64,000 nt of DNA from Flavobacterium sp. IB48 (GCF_016405855.1 NZ_JAEFCA010000001.1:1360372-1424371), one strand, 5' to 3'. Shown: positions 15,248 to 25,802, numbered from the stretch's first letter. Notes: generated by a model not told the origin, from the letters alone. Numbers and translations are program-made.

Positions 15248-18031
15248 TTAGAAATCGTAACGTAATGCAAAGTTCCAAGTTCTACCGAAACCAAAGTATA
15301 CTTGGTTATTTGTAGAAATTCCTTTATACGTTGGCTGAGTTGGGTAATCAGCAGCAAAGTAGTTAGTTTTTGCTTCAGCAATGTAAGTGTAATCAAAAAC
15401 GTTGTTTACGTTTAATCTGAAACCTACAGAGTTGCTTTTGGTTTTACCAACTAACCATTTGTATGATAAACCAGCATCAGCAGTACCATAAGATGGTAAT
15501 TGTAATGCTCCTCTGTTATCAGCTTTAGTAAAGTTACCTGGAGAAATAGCTGCATACAATCTGTCAAAGTAGTTGTAGTTTGCATCAACAGTAAAACGAG
15601 GTAAAATTTCGTAAGTTGCTCCTAAAGCTGCAGTTGTTTGAGCAGCATCCCCAACTCTTACACCATCAAGGTATAATGTTGAAGGAGTTCCTCCACCGAT
15701 AGGGTTGTTTCCAGAGTCGTAACGGTTACTTGTACTTGTACCTTCATATTTCCAGTCTCCAATAGATAACATACCTGTAATAGTAAGTTTGTCAAGTACT
15801 TTTGCAGTACCATCAATCTCAATACCTGAGTGAATTTCAGTAATTCCAGCGAAGTCATAGTAACCTCCAGGGTTGTCTGTAGCTCCGTCATTAGATCTTT
15901 GGTATCTGTCTTTCCAAGACGTACGGTATAAGTTTACGTTTGCAGAGAACATTCTTGTACGTAAACCGTATCCAGCTTCGATACCAAAAATTTTCTCATT
16001 TGTTAAGTTACCATTTACAAGAGATGCATTGTTTGGGTAAACTGCATTAAAGAATGGCTGTTTTGAGTAATATCCTGAGTTAACAAAAACATTATGATGC
16101 TCGTTGATGTTGTAATTAACACCACCTTTTACGTTTCCACCTAAGATGTTTTCGTAATCTGTACTAGATAATGGATCTGTACTTTTGTATTTGAAATAAT
16201 CAACTCTTTTGAATCCTTGTTGAGAAAGAGCACCTTGAACGAATGCAGTAAATTTATCATTAGAATATTCTAATTGAGTAAATCCACCATACCATCTAAC
16301 ATCACCGTCATTGTTGAAGTTGATTTTTTCTTCTTTGTCAGTATCTTTAAATACATTCCAAGGAGCATATGTAGAATATGTACTGTATAAAACTCTATTA
16401 GGGTTGTTAGTATCAAAATTGTCAATGTAAGAATCTGCACCTAATCTGTCGTTTACGTTTTGGTAGTGAAGACCTTTGTAACCTCTTACGTCAACTCCAA
16501 GATCCCAAGTTAAGTTTTCTGTGAATTTTTTGTTGAAGTTAACAATTGCTCCGTACCAGTTGTGTGAATTAACAGAAGATATTTGAGAAATACCTGATGT
16601 ATTGTTGTAAACATATGGAGATTGTGGAGTTCCTGATCCAGTTCTTCCTGTGTTAGAGCTGTTTTGGAATTGTCCACTCGTACCATTTGTTGCACGAGTA
16701 TTGTCTGTGTTGTTAAATCTGATAACTTCTTGTCCTGTATTCCAACGAACGATTTTATCATAATCAACTAAACCATCTGCAGTTCTAAATACATCACTAG
16801 TGTAGTTGTTGTTTCCAGCACCACCTGCTCCTCTAGATCCTCCTCCACGTCCGAAAGAAACGTAAGCTACAGTAGATAATTTAGATGTTTCATTGATTTG
16901 GAAATCATAGTTTAATGAAACAACTGGTTTGTGGTAGTAGTTTCTTACCATGTTGAAAGCTTGACCATCTTTGTAACCCCAATCAGAGTTGTATTTAATG
17001 TTTGGGTCAGATACAGAACCATATTTTTGGTACTGTGCTATAGTGATAAAAGTAGATCTTTGATCGTGCCATTGTGGAGCACCAGTAACTGTAAATTGGA
17101 AATCGTGTTTATTGTTTTTTGTAGAATAACCAAGAGCTACATAGTAGTTATCTCCGTTAAATTGAGTTCCATCTACATATCCATCACCTTGAGTGTGGCT
17201 GTATAAAACAGACGCAGAGAATCCGCTGTCTAATTTTCCTGTGTTGTAAGCAACGTTAGATTTAAAGAAATTGTCGTTACCAAAAGAAGTACCAACTGTT
17301 CCACCTTGTTTTAAATCAGAAGCTTTAGTTACGTAGTTCATTGTACCCCCAACAGAAGCGATAGCTAATTTTGAAGAACCTAAACCTCTTTGAATCTGAA
17401 TTGCAGAAGTAACATCAGATAAACCAGCCCAGTTACTCCAGTAAACAGAACCATTTTCCATGTCGTTAACTGGCATACCGTTAACCATTACCGCAACGTT
17501 GTTTTGGCTAAATCCACGAACTGTAATTCTTGAATCTCCAAATCCACCACCAGATTTAGTTACGTAAACAGATGGAGTGCTTTTTAACAATTCAGGAAGT
17601 TCTTGGTTTCCTAATTTTGCTTGAATTTCAGAAGCTTTAATTGTAGAAACTGCAACAGGAGTTTTTCTGTCTTTTGCAATATCTACAGTGCTACTTTTAA
17701 CTACAATCTCAGTTAATTCGTTAGAGTTAGAAACCAAAGTAATAGTTCCTAAGTTTGTAGTTGCGCCGTTTGACACATTAAATTTCACAGTTTGGTTGTC
17801 ATAACCTAAGAAAGAGATAACAATCTCACCTGTGCTTGATGTTGAAGTAAGAGTAAATTTACCATCAAAATCTGTTGAAGTTGCTGTAGTAGATCCTTTG
17901 ATCACCACATTTGCTCCTGGTAATCCACCTGTTCCGTCGGTAATTTTACCAGTAACTTTTCCTTGAGAAAATACGGTTGAAACTATCATAAAAAATAGTC
18001 CGGTCAGTAACCAATTTTTCATTTTCTTCAT
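15248..18031 (-). CDS. TonB-dependent outer-membrane receptor
   Basis: A 927-residue receptor. It has a signal peptide (to about residue 22, ending STVFSQG), a carboxypeptidase-regulatory-like beta-sandwich (about 23-105, GKITDGTGGLPGANVVIKG), a plug domain (about 125-235, including SVYVTKSGGGFGDSRITVRG), and a large beta-barrel ending in the aromatic residue of FALRYDF. It transports an unknown substrate using the proton motive force. No SusD partner or TonB system gene is adjacent, so a glycan system is unlikely; an iron chelate or peptide is possible. A -7 element (TAATTTTG on the - strand) is 27 bases upstream. Confidence 0.94.
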   Translation of the reverse strand: MKKMKNWLLTGLFFMIVSTVFSQGKVTGKITDGTGGLPGANVVIKGSTTATSTDFDGKFTLTSTSSTGEIVISFLGYDNQTVKFNVSNGATTNLGTITLVSNSNELTEIVVKSSTVDIAKDRKTPVAVSTIKASEIQAKLGNQELPELLKSTPSVYVTKSGGGFGDSRITVRGFSQNNVAVMVNGMPVNDMENGSVYWSNWAGLSDVTSAIQIQRGLGSSKLAIASVGGTMNYVTKASDLKQGGTVGTSFGNDNFFKSNVAYNTGKLDSGFSASVLYSHTQGDGYVDGTQFNGDNYYVALGYSTKNNKHDFQFTVTGAPQWHDQRSTFITIAQYQKYGSVSDPNIKYNSDWGYKDGQAFNMVRNYYHKPVVSLNYDFQINETSKLSTVAYVSFGRGGGSRGAGGAGNNNYTSDVFRTADGLVDYDKIVRWNTGQEVIRFNNTDNTRATNGTSGQFQNSSNTGRTGSGTPQSPYVYNNTSGISQISSVNSHNWYGAIVNFNKKFTENLTWDLGVDVRGYKGLHYQNVNDRLGADSYIDNFDTNNPNRVLYSTYSTYAPWNVFKDTDKEEKINFNNDGDVRWYGGFTQLEYSNDKFTAFVQGALSQQGFKRVDYFKYKSTDPLSSTDYENILGGNVKGGVNYNINEHHNVFVNSGYYSKQPFFNAVYPNNASLVNGNLTNEKIFGIEAGYGLRTRMFSANVNLYRTSWKDRYQRSNDGATDNPGGYYDFAGITEIHSGIEIDGTAKVLDKLTITGMLSIGDWKYEGTSTSNRYDSGNNPIGGGTPSTLYLDGVRVGDAAQTTAALGATYEILPRFTVDANYNYFDRLYAAISPGNFTKADNRGALQLPSYGTADAGLSYKWLVGKTKSNSVGFRLNVNNVFDYTYIAEAKTNYFAADYPTQPTYKGISTNNQVYFGFGRTWNFALRYDF

Positions 18032-18352
18032 TTTGTTATTGAGTTTATTGTTTTTGGCAAAATTATAACAAATAACTCAGATAATGTTATCGAAATGTTA
18101 AGAAAAACAAGTTTTGCTTTTTATGCTGCGCATTAAAATGAATTTTTGTCTTTTTGTTGGATAAAATATTGATTTGTTGAATTTAAGTGGTACTTTTTTG
18201 TTAAAAATATAATTATTCTGATAAGTTTGTAAGATGGGTGTTGTAGTTAAACGATTATTTGTGTTTTTAATCGATTTATAATGTAGAAAACGTCCTAATT
18301 TTACTAGAAAATAGGACGTTTTAGAAGTTAAAAAATATTTAAGTAAATGTTT
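18032..18352. other. Intergenic region between pgi and the TonB receptor gene
   Basis: 321 bases without a gene. It holds the receptor's -7 element on the - strand (18058-18065, reads TAATTTTG) near one end and the pgi terminator (18287-18322) near the other. The middle is very AT-rich and shows nothing else I can support. Confidence 0.7.
18287..18322 (-). terminator. Terminator of pgi
   Basis: An 11-bp stem AAAACGTCCTA/TAGGACGTTTT with a 14-base loop; the A-run on the left arm forms the U-tract on the - strand. It starts about 30 bases beyond the pgi stop. Confidence 0.88.
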
Positions 18353-19996
18353 CTATTTGTTTTTTAAGAAATGTTTTAACAAAAACGAAGTCGAACTGTC
18401 GTGATTTTTAACAGTCTTAGAATTGATTTCGTCTAAAATCGAGTTTGCCAATTGCTTACCTAATTCAACTCCCCATTGGTCAAAACTGAAAATATTCCAA
18501 ATAACACCTTGAACAAAAATCTTGTGTTCGTATAATGCAATTAAAGAACCTAAGCTTCTTGGAGTAAGTTTTTGAATTAGAATTGTATTAGTTGGTTTGT
18601 TTCCAGTGAATACTTTAAAAGGCAATAAATAAGATGCTTTTTCAGCAGAAAGTCCTTGTTTGTCAAACTCTGCCTGAACTTGTGCTTCTGTTTTTCCATT
18701 CATTAAAGCTTCAGTCTGAGCAAAGAAGTTTGACATCAATTTATCGTGGTGATCTTCGTTACCATAAAGAGGTTTTACAAATCCCACAAAATCTGTTGGA
18801 ATTCTTTTTGTTCCTTGGTGAATTAATTGGAAGAAAGCGTGTTGTGAGTTTGTTCCTGGTTCTCCCCAGATAATTGTTCCAGTTTGATAGTTAACAGGTT
18901 TTCCGTCACGGCCAACACTTTTTCCGTTACTTTCCATAAAAGCTTGCTGTAAATAAGGAGCAAGTTTGTGTAGATATTGTGTATATGGAATCAAAGCTTC
19001 GCTTTCGGCACCATAAAAATTATTGTACCAAACACTTAACAAAGCTAAAATAACCGGAATGTTTTCATCAAATTCTGCCGATTTGAAATGTTCATCCATT
19101 TCATAGGCGCCATTTAATAAATCATTATAATTATCAAATCCAACAGCCAAAGCAATGCTTAAACCAACTGCGCTCCATAAAGAGAATCTTCCTCCAACCC
19201 AGTCCCACATTGGGAAAACGTTGTCTGGATTAATTCCGAATTCTGTTACATTTTTAATGTTTGTAGAAACCGCTACGAAGTGTTTTGCAATGTCTTCTTG
19301 AGAAGCCGATTTTAAAAACCATTCTTTTATAGTTTCTGAATTCGAAAGCGTTTCTTGAGTAGTAAAAGTTTTAGAAACAATTACGAAAAGTGTCGTTTCA
19401 GGATTTAGTTTTTTGATAACTTCATTTACGTGGTCACCGTCAACATTTGAAACGAAATGTGTGTTTAGGTGATTTTTGTAAAATTGTAAAGCTTCAACAG
19501 CCATAACAGGACCAAGGTCAGAACCTCCAATACCAATATTTACAATATCTGTAAAAGCTTTTCCAGTGTAGCCTTTTCTTTGTCCAGAAATAACTTCTTC
19601 AGTAAATTTTTTGATTTTATTTTTTACTTCATAAACTTCAGGAATTACATTTTCTCCGTCTACTTTGATAACTGCCGATTCTGGAGCACGCAATGCCGTG
19701 TGTAAAACTGCACGGTTTTCGGTCTGATTGATTAATTCTCCTCCAAAATATTGTGCAATTGCATCTTTCAATCCGATTGAGTTTGCCAATTCTAATAAAA
19801 GAGAAACTGTTTCTTGACTGATATTATTTTTTGAATAATCTACTAAAAAGTCATTCCATTGCAAATTGAATTTTTCAACGCGCGCACTATCTTGTTGAAA
19901 CAATTCTTGTATTGTGGTTTCGTGAATTGCGTTATAGTGGTTTTGTAGATTTTTCCACGCTTCAGTCCCAGTTGGGTTTGTTGTGTTTAAAGCCAT
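18353..19996 (-). CDS. pgi: Glucose-6-phosphate isomerase
   Basis: A 547-residue Pgi interconverting glucose 6-phosphate and fructose 6-phosphate. Signatures: [28 protein letters not shown] with the catalytic His, [12 protein letters not shown] with the catalytic Glu region, and the C-terminal [10 protein letters not shown] with the active-site Lys. I place the start at the ATG at 19996 (MALNTTNP), which gives the usual family length; an ATG at 20029 would add 11 atypical residues. It is monocistronic, with its own terminator. Confidence 0.96.
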   Translation of the reverse strand: MALNTTNPTGTEAWKNLQNHYNAIHETTIQELFQQDSARVEKFNLQWNDFLVDYSKNNISQETVSLLLELANSIGLKDAIAQYFGGELINQTENRAVLHTALRAPESAVIKVDGENVIPEVYEVKNKIKKFTEEVISGQRKGYTGKAFTDIVNIGIGGSDLGPVMAVEALQFYKNHLNTHFVSNVDGDHVNEVIKKLNPETTLFVIVSKTFTTQETLSNSETIKEWFLKSASQEDIAKHFVAVSTNIKNVTEFGINPDNVFPMWDWVGGRFSLWSAVGLSIALAVGFDNYNDLLNGAYEMDEHFKSAEFDENIPVILALLSVWYNNFYGAESEALIPYTQYLHKLAPYLQQAFMESNGKSVGRDGKPVNYQTGTIIWGEPGTNSQHAFFQLIHQGTKRIPTDFVGFVKPLYGNEDHHDKLMSNFFAQTEALMNGKTEAQVQAEFDKQGLSAEKASYLLPFKVFTGNKPTNTILIQKLTPRSLGSLIALYEHKIFVQGVIWNIFSFDQWGVELGKQLANSILDEINSKTVKNHDSSTSFLLKHFLKNK

Positions 19997-20112
19997 TTTA
20001 TCTATAATTGAGTTTGTTTTCTGAAACACAAAAATACTGAAATAACTTTTAAAAGGGGAGCGGTTTGCGATTATATAACAATTAGTTACGAAAACGTTTT
20101 ATGAAGAGTGCG

Positions 20113-20598
20113 TCATAACTTTTTCCAGACAACTTCTGCTATCACCGATTTCCCACCTTGTGTAGTATTGGTTACAGAATATTTAAGTTCGTTATTTATA
20201 AAAGTGTATGATCTCTTTTGAATTGTTCCTTCCCAATTTGGAAACGATGCCGTTTTTATTGTAAAAGTTATAGTCTTATTTTTTTCGTCAATTTCATATT
20301 CGCCAAAATGTGAATTACTTCCTTGTACAATCGCAGCGTTTTCTTCGGGAGTGCATTTGTTTTTATCTCCTGAAATAATTTTGGATCTTTTGTCTTTGTA
20401 AATCTGAACTGAATAATTTCCTTTTTCATCAAAGAACAAAAAACCTCTCGGATTTACATCATAGGGAAGGTTTTTTGTTCCGTCAGTATTTGTGTTTTCT
20501 ACTGAAACCAAAGTCCATGAACCTGAAAATTCAGATTTTTTTTGTGCATTAATTGAGTTTGCAATCAAAAGCAATATCATCACAATTGTATTTTTCAT
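20113..20598 (-). CDS. Secreted lipocalin-like protein
   Basis: A 161-residue exported protein. The signal peptide covers about residues 1-18 (MKNTIVMILLLIANSINA); the rest looks like a lipocalin-like beta-barrel, with FSGSWTLVSVENTNTDG at the start and the closing SYTFINNELKYSV. No ligand can be inferred. It follows the SDR gene by 10 bases on the same strand, so they are probably cotranscribed. Confidence 0.78.
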   Translation of the reverse strand: MKNTIVMILLLIANSINAQKKSEFSGSWTLVSVENTNTDGTKNLPYDVNPRGFLFFDEKGNYSVQIYKDKRSKIISGDKNKCTPEENAAIVQGSNSHFGEYEIDEKNKTITFTIKTASFPNWEGTIQKRSYTFINNELKYSVTNTTQGGKSVIAEVVWKKL

Positions 20599-20608
20599 CT
20601 TTTAAAAT

Positions 20609-21169
20609 TTAGTAGTTTACTTTAATGATTTCGCCATTTATAGATTTTTCAATGCTCTTTGCATAAGCGTTTATTAAATCTTCGCTCAGAATATCTGCAA
20701 CTTTTGCTGGACTTATACCATTTAATCTAATTCCTCTTTCTAATTCTAGCGAAGCGGCGAGAACAAAACTATTGACTCCGCCATTTACAATCGCTTTGCT
20801 AATATTGTTCTTAACTGGTTTATCACCCATCTTTCCTGATGTAAGTGTAAATGATCCATTATCGTTTAGGTGTTTTTGTCCAATTAAAACCAGATTAATT
20901 TGCCCAAGTAATTTGTTTTGAATGCCAATGTTTAGTCTTTTTTCGTTAAGCGAAAGTAAATCTCCAGTGTAGCAGTCACCAGCAACACAAATACAAGCAT
21001 CAATGTTTTTGACTTCTTCAAATAATTTTTCAATCGATTTTGAATCTGATAAGTCGATTCTGAAATCACCACTGTTTCTTCCAGCCGAAATTATTTCATG
21101 ATTTTTTGCTAAAGCAGGATGCAGTATTTTACCAATTTCTCCATTTGCTCCAATTAAAAGTATTCTCAT
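20609..21169 (-). CDS. Short SDR-family protein lacking the catalytic tyrosine
   Basis: A 186-residue Rossmann-fold protein with the nucleotide loop GANGEIG (8-14). The usual YxxxK is missing: the aligned segment reads NNISKAIVNGG, so only the Lys-like position is left. A short SDR subfamily with this pattern exists. It may be a weak reductase or a binding protein. It is divergent from an AraC regulator and leads a two-gene unit with the lipocalin-like gene, an arrangement typical of a regulator controlling its neighbour. Confidence 0.82.
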   Translation of the reverse strand: MRILLIGANGEIGKILHPALAKNHEIISAGRNSGDFRIDLSDSKSIEKLFEEVKNIDACICVAGDCYTGDLLSLNEKRLNIGIQNKLLGQINLVLIGQKHLNDNGSFTLTSGKMGDKPVKNNISKAIVNGGVNSFVLAASLELERGIRLNGISPAKVADILSEDLINAYAKSIEKSINGEIIKVNY

Positions 21170-21264
21170 TTTGTCGATTTTTAGTTTGTTATCTGAAACA
21201 AAATTAAGTGGTTAGCAATCGTGAAAAATTGTACTTATTGGTACTAAAATTGTATTTTAGCATA

Positions 21265-22107
21265 ATGACAAGCAAGAATTTATATCTTCCTTTTGAAGTT
21301 GATTTTAAAGAATTAGAACAGTTTCCGAAAACAATTCGGAGAAACAATTTCTTTGAATTGATTTATATTGTTGATGGAACAGGGGTTCAGATTATTAATG
21401 ATAATAAATTTCAATATCGAATGGGAAATCTATTTCTTGTAACACCACAAGATGTGCATTCATTTGAAATTACAACGCCCACAAAATTCTTTTTTCTTAG
21501 ATTTAATGAATATTATGTAAAAGCGAGTTCTCAAAATGGGCAATCTGAAGCTGTTCTGCGAATGGAATATATTCTTCAAAATGCAAGCCATCGCCCAGGT
21601 TGTATTTTAAAAAATCAAATTGATAAACCGTTAATTGCTTCATTAATAAAAAATATAATAAGTGAGCAAAACAATCAGCAGATTTACCATCAAAAAATTA
21701 TTGAGCAGATTGTAAATACAATTATTACAATTGTTGCAAGAAACATTGCTTTGAAACTTCCTAAGAATATTAAAGAAACAACAGGAGAAATGGTTCTTGA
21801 AATTCTACATTATATTCAAGAGAACATCTGCAATCCAAAAGAATTAAAATCGGAAAAAATTAGCAGCCATTTTAATATCACGCTGAATTATTTGGGTAAA
21901 TATTTTAAAAAGCAAACAGGAGAAACACTGCAAGAATACATTGCAAACTATAAATTGAGATTAATTGAAGCTAGACTTTTGAACAGTGATATGCGAATTA
22001 ACGAAATCGCAGATGAATTAAATTTTTCTGATGAAAGTCATTTAAACAAAGTTTTTAGGAAACATAAGGGAATGAATCCTTCGGAGTTTAGAAAAAAATA
22101 TTCCTAG
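21265..22107 (+). CDS. AraC family transcriptional regulator
   Basis: A 280-residue regulator. The N-terminal cupin-like sensor (about residues 1-160, with VDGTGVQIINDNKFQYR) is followed by the double helix-turn-helix of AraC type (about 185-280), including ISSHFNITLNYLGKYFKKQ and INEIADELNFSDESHLNKVF. I chose the ATG at 21265 over an upstream GTG at 21208, since the domain begins there. It is divergent from the SDR gene, its likely target. The inducer is unknown. Confidence 0.9.
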   Translation: MTSKNLYLPFEVDFKELEQFPKTIRRNNFFELIYIVDGTGVQIINDNKFQYRMGNLFLVTPQDVHSFEITTPTKFFFLRFNEYYVKASSQNGQSEAVLRMEYILQNASHRPGCILKNQIDKPLIASLIKNIISEQNNQQIYHQKIIEQIVNTIITIVARNIALKLPKNIKETTGEMVLEILHYIQENICNPKELKSEKISSHFNITLNYLGKYFKKQTGETLQEYIANYKLRLIEARLLNSDMRINEIADELNFSDESHLNKVFRKHKGMNPSEFRKKYS

Positions 22108-22123
22108 TAATTCTAGAATTTAA

Positions 22124-22744
22124 TTACCAGAATTTCCACCAAGGTTTTTTATTGATTTCTATAACTTTCTTCGAAACATCGACATCAATTCTTTTTGGAG
22201 ATTCTGTTTTAATTTTAGAATCATCAAAAAATAACTGACCGTTTTCATCCATGCCAAGTGGAGATTTTGTTCTTTCTCTCCAATTTTCTGTTTGTAATTC
22301 AGGAATTAAGTCAGCATCGTTTTTTTCGCGAAAGCGTTTTTGAGCTTTTTCTATAATTTCTTCTTCTAAGTTCGAAGATGAATTTTTGAAAAGTGAAATC
22401 GAATTGTCTGGAATATTTAAAAGAAAGACTTGGGTTTTATCACCGATTTTCTGAATGTCCAATACTTTGAAATACGCAATCGAGTCTAAAAGAAAATGGC
22501 CAATTTTTGCTGAATCTGGATTGAATTTTGATAAATCTTTGGCGTGTGCACTTGCAATTAAATACCTAAAATTTCCTGAAAGTCCGCCACCAATTGAACT
22601 CATATCAGTAAATCCTTTTTCTTGAATAATCTGTCCGACTTTGTAATTTAAAATTAAACTTTCAGAAAGATTTGTGTCTCTGTAAAATAATTTTAAACCA
22701 GAAAAAGTTTCATGATACATGGTTTTAAGGCGTTCATTTTTCAT
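22124..22744 (-). CDS. Hypothetical protein with Trp-rich C-terminus
   Basis: A 206-residue protein I do not recognise. It has no signal peptide. The N-terminal half (to about residue 130) appears to be a mixed alpha/beta domain with IGGGLSGNFRYLIAS, then a charged helix (EEEIIEKAQKRFREKNDADL), and an end reading KKPWWKFW. It lies 35 bases downstream of the M23 peptidase gene on the same strand and could share its transcript. Confidence 0.72.
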   Translation of the reverse strand: MKNERLKTMYHETFSGLKLFYRDTNLSESLILNYKVGQIIQEKGFTDMSSIGGGLSGNFRYLIASAHAKDLSKFNPDSAKIGHFLLDSIAYFKVLDIQKIGDKTQVFLLNIPDNSISLFKNSSSNLEEEIIEKAQKRFREKNDADLIPELQTENWRERTKSPLGMDENGQLFFDDSKIKTESPKRIDVDVSKKVIEINKKPWWKFW

Positions 22745-22779
22745 GATTTTCGATTCAAAAAATTACAAAAAAGGATTTT

Positions 22780-24000
22780 TTATAAATTACCAATACTGTC
22801 CAACTCTCTTTTCAAAGGCTCAATCTGTGTCATAAAACGAGTTCTGTCATTTCCTGTAAGAGATTCTCCGGTTGGAAGATTTAAACGAAGTGCATCTACT
22901 TGAACTCCATTTTTCCAGAAACGATAACAAACGTGAGGGCCAGAAGCTAAACCTGTACTTCCTACCAAACCAATTGTCTGTCCTTGAGTAACGCGCTGTC
23001 CGCGGCGAACCAAGATTTTAGACATGTGTAAATATTGAGTAGAGTAGGTTCCGTTGTGTTTTACTTTTACAAAGTTTCCGTTTCCTGCCGTATATCCTGT
23101 CATTTCTACAACTCCAGATGCTGTTGTAGAAATTGGTGTTCCGGTTGGGGCAGCGTAATCGGTTCCTTTGTGTGCTTTCCAAGTATGCTGAACTGGATGA
23201 AATCTGTTCATTGTAAATCTTGAAGTGATTCTGCTGAATTTGATCGGAGTTTTCAGAAAGAAGTTTTTAAGTGTTCTTCCCTGATCGTCATAATATTCAA
23301 TTTTTCCAGAAGTAGTATCTCTTTCAAAAGGAAAGGCATAAACGATTTTACCTTTATATTCAAAAAATGCCGCTTCAAGATTTTCAACTCCGTCGTACGT
23401 TTTTCCGTTAATAAATCGTTCAGTAAAAATTAATCCGTAACGATCTCCTTTTTTAAGCTTAAAGAAGTCAATAGACCAAGAAAAAACTTTTGTTATTCGA
23501 CTTGCCAAAGCAGTTTCGACACTTTCGTTTCCTAAAGTTTCAGACAATGAACTTTTAAGAACGCCACCGATCATTTTTCTTTTTAAAGTAACGGGTTTTA
23601 TTTTTTTGTATGCTTTTGCAATGCTATCTCTTAAGTCGATAACATAATAACTTAATGCGTCTGGCTGGTAAACAAAAACTTGAAGATTATTTGTTTTGTT
23701 TTTAGAGCGAAGTAAAGTAAAAGGTTTGCCGTAACGGATGCTTCTCACATTGAACGAATCTTTTACCTGTTCAACAATATCATGAACTTTTTTGTCTCCA
23801 ATATTTTGGCTCTGAAGTATTGATCCAAAAGAGTCTCCTTTTGAAATAGTATCATTAACAACATTAAAATCTGCGTAATTAAAACCGAATTCTATTTTTT
23901 TGGTTGCTGGTTTAGTAATTTTGGTTTCTACTTTTTCTTCTGCTTTTTTACATGAAAAAATAGAAAACAAGACAATTAAAATTACGACTGCTTTTTTCAA
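22780..24000 (-). CDS. M23 family metallopeptidase lipoprotein
   Basis: A 406-residue cell-envelope peptidase. A lipoprotein signal ends at Cys17 (IFSC). The middle part resembles an OapA/LysM-type N-terminal domain (about 40-200), followed by an M23/LytM catalytic domain (about 265-385) with the zinc motifs HKGTD (HxxxD) and GPHVCY preceded by QYLHMSK. These residues indicate an active D,L- or D,D-endopeptidase cutting peptidoglycan cross-links. It is followed by a hypothetical gene in the same direction. Confidence 0.92.
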   Translation of the reverse strand: MKKAVVILIVLFSIFSCKKAEEKVETKITKPATKKIEFGFNYADFNVVNDTISKGDSFGSILQSQNIGDKKVHDIVEQVKDSFNVRSIRYGKPFTLLRSKNKTNNLQVFVYQPDALSYYVIDLRDSIAKAYKKIKPVTLKRKMIGGVLKSSLSETLGNESVETALASRITKVFSWSIDFFKLKKGDRYGLIFTERFINGKTYDGVENLEAAFFEYKGKIVYAFPFERDTTSGKIEYYDDQGRTLKNFFLKTPIKFSRITSRFTMNRFHPVQHTWKAHKGTDYAAPTGTPISTTASGVVEMTGYTAGNGNFVKVKHNGTYSTQYLHMSKILVRRGQRVTQGQTIGLVGSTGLASGPHVCYRFWKNGVQVDALRLNLPTGESLTGNDRTRFMTQIEPLKRELDSIGNL

Positions 24001-24025
24001 ACTTTATAAATTTTTTGTGGTGAAA

Positions 24026-24967
24026 TTAGGCTTCAGTTTCATTTCCCCAATTGGACAATTCTTCTTCGGTCCACAATTTAGGAAAAAAGATGCGTCTTTG
24101 GTATTTTGGATGCATATATTTTTGCCAGTCACTTCCTCCTGTCGCTTCCCCATTGCCTTTTCCGCTTTCTAAAATATATTTTCTGGCAGTATTAAGGTGT
24201 TGCATTACCCAAGTAATATTTACCGTTTTGTCGTAATGGCGCATAGCATCAATCAGCGATGCATTTTGCTGATCTTCAATAGGTAATTGGATGAATTTTT
24301 GCCAAAGGTTTTTTGTTTTAAAAGAAGCCATTTGTCTTAAAAACGGTTCTTTGTACTTCTTTTCAAACTCATTAAGTAAATATGATTTTTCGCCAGTATG
24401 ATAATCTTTCCCAGCAGCTTGCCAATAAAGATGTTCAAAGCTAGTTTCTAAGTCGGTGTTTTCGTCAAAATTTGCTTTATATCTGCGATCTGTTAAATTG
24501 ATAACGTCGGTCGATGCAAATTCGATCATTCTATATTGTGCGCTCTGGAATCCGCTTGCTGGAGTAAGCGTATTTCTGAATTTCATGTATTGATCTACTT
24601 CCATACCATTTTCCATGATGCTGAAAGAGTTGGTAAGCATGTCGAAATATCTTGTGATCCTTGATAATCTTTCGCTGAAAAAATCTACTTGAATGTTTTC
24701 TGTTTCAGCAATCTGATCAATTTCCCACAGAATCATTTTAAAGATTAATTCGTTTACCTGATGGTACATGATAAAAACCATTTCGTCAGGAAGTGTGGTG
24801 CGCTGAATTTGTAAATTTAATAGGGCATCGGTTTGAATGTAATCCCAGTAAGTAATTGGTTTGGCCCAAAGCAATCCTTCTAACTGAACATCAGTTTTTT
24901 GATTTATGGCTTGAAATTTTAGGTCAATTTCTTTTAAAATTGCTTCAGAATGATCTGTAGGGTTCAT
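24026..24967 (-). CDS. kynA: Tryptophan 2,3-dioxygenase family protein
   Basis: A 313-residue haem dioxygenase opening the indole ring of tryptophan to N-formylkynurenine. Visible are the substrate-site helix YHQVNELIFKMILWEID, the SAQYRMIEFAS segment, the haem-ligand region WVMQHLNTARKYI, and the GEATGGSDW loop corresponding to the family's GTGGS. Length is near the usual 280-310. Its start overlaps the preceding stop by one base (TAATG), so it is cotranscribed with the DUF3108 gene. Other kynurenine genes are not in the window. Confidence 0.9.
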   Translation of the reverse strand: MNPTDHSEAILKEIDLKFQAINQKTDVQLEGLLWAKPITYWDYIQTDALLNLQIQRTTLPDEMVFIMYHQVNELIFKMILWEIDQIAETENIQVDFFSERLSRITRYFDMLTNSFSIMENGMEVDQYMKFRNTLTPASGFQSAQYRMIEFASTDVINLTDRRYKANFDENTDLETSFEHLYWQAAGKDYHTGEKSYLLNEFEKKYKEPFLRQMASFKTKNLWQKFIQLPIEDQQNASLIDAMRHYDKTVNITWVMQHLNTARKYILESGKGNGEATGGSDWQKYMHPKYQRRIFFPKLWTEEELSNWGNETEA

Positions 24968-25737
24968 TATTTTTTTGCTTTAAGTGGACTTTTCAATCCT
25001 TTATATTCATCAAGATCAGCCTTAAGAGATCCTACAGCTAAATCTGCTTTAATTCTAATTGGAACTTTATTTACATCGTCTGTGATCCAGAGTGTTAAGC
25101 TCTCTTTTTCTTTAAATACTCTACCTGTCTGTACCAATGGCTTAAAAACCATCGTAGAAACGGTACCAAATTTAGTCGTAATATCTTGACGACCTACATA
25201 TTTTAACTTAAATTTTGTGATTTCATCATCAAAAAACATATCGATTGTGATGGCTTCTCCAGATTTGAGTTTGTCGATATTTGGGTGATTCCTCAAAAAG
25301 TAAAAAGCCGATACAATATCTTGTACTTCTTCTGAAACCATTATGGTTTTTTCTGATTTTCGTTTATAGTCTTTTACTAAAACTTTGTTTTCATTTTGAT
25401 TAAAAAAACCTTCTTGATTTTTGGTATAACCGCCTTCGTCAATTTTTCTAACATAACGATATGGTTTTCCTGTCTCTTTGTCAAAATAGCTTTCGTATAA
25501 ATCTTCTACTTTAAAGAAAAATTTAGACATTCCAGTTGTGTAACCTTTTCCGACAGAGTGATATACCTTTTTGTTGTTAATTGTGGCATCTTTGACTTCA
25601 AGTGTTGCATAACCGGCGTTTACAATTCCGTAATGTATTCTAAATTTGAAATATTCTCCAGTATCGAAAGCATCTTCTTTTTGAGGCGCGAATGAGAGTA
25701 TCGTTAGTGCTAATATAGTGAGAATGAACTTTTTCAT
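24967..25737 (-). CDS. DUF3108 domain exported protein
   Basis: A 256-residue secreted protein. The signal peptide is about residues 1-17 (MKKFILTILALTILSFA). The rest fits the DUF3108 family: a beta-rich domain with FKFRIHYGIVNAGYATLEV and a later GRVFKEKESLTLWITDD. Family function is unknown; envelope location is expected. I placed the start at 25737, where the signal begins, not the upstream in-frame ATG at 25818. It is translationally coupled to kynA. Confidence 0.85.
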   Translation of the reverse strand: MKKFILTILALTILSFAPQKEDAFDTGEYFKFRIHYGIVNAGYATLEVKDATINNKKVYHSVGKGYTTGMSKFFFKVEDLYESYFDKETGKPYRYVRKIDEGGYTKNQEGFFNQNENKVLVKDYKRKSEKTIMVSEEVQDIVSAFYFLRNHPNIDKLKSGEAITIDMFFDDEITKFKLKYVGRQDITTKFGTVSTMVFKPLVQTGRVFKEKESLTLWITDDVNKVPIRIKADLAVGSLKADLDEYKGLKSPLKAKK

Positions 25738-25802
25738 AGTATAATCTTTACGTTTATTATAAAGGTAGACAAATGCAAAATCTATTCCAAATGTACCAAA
25801 AC

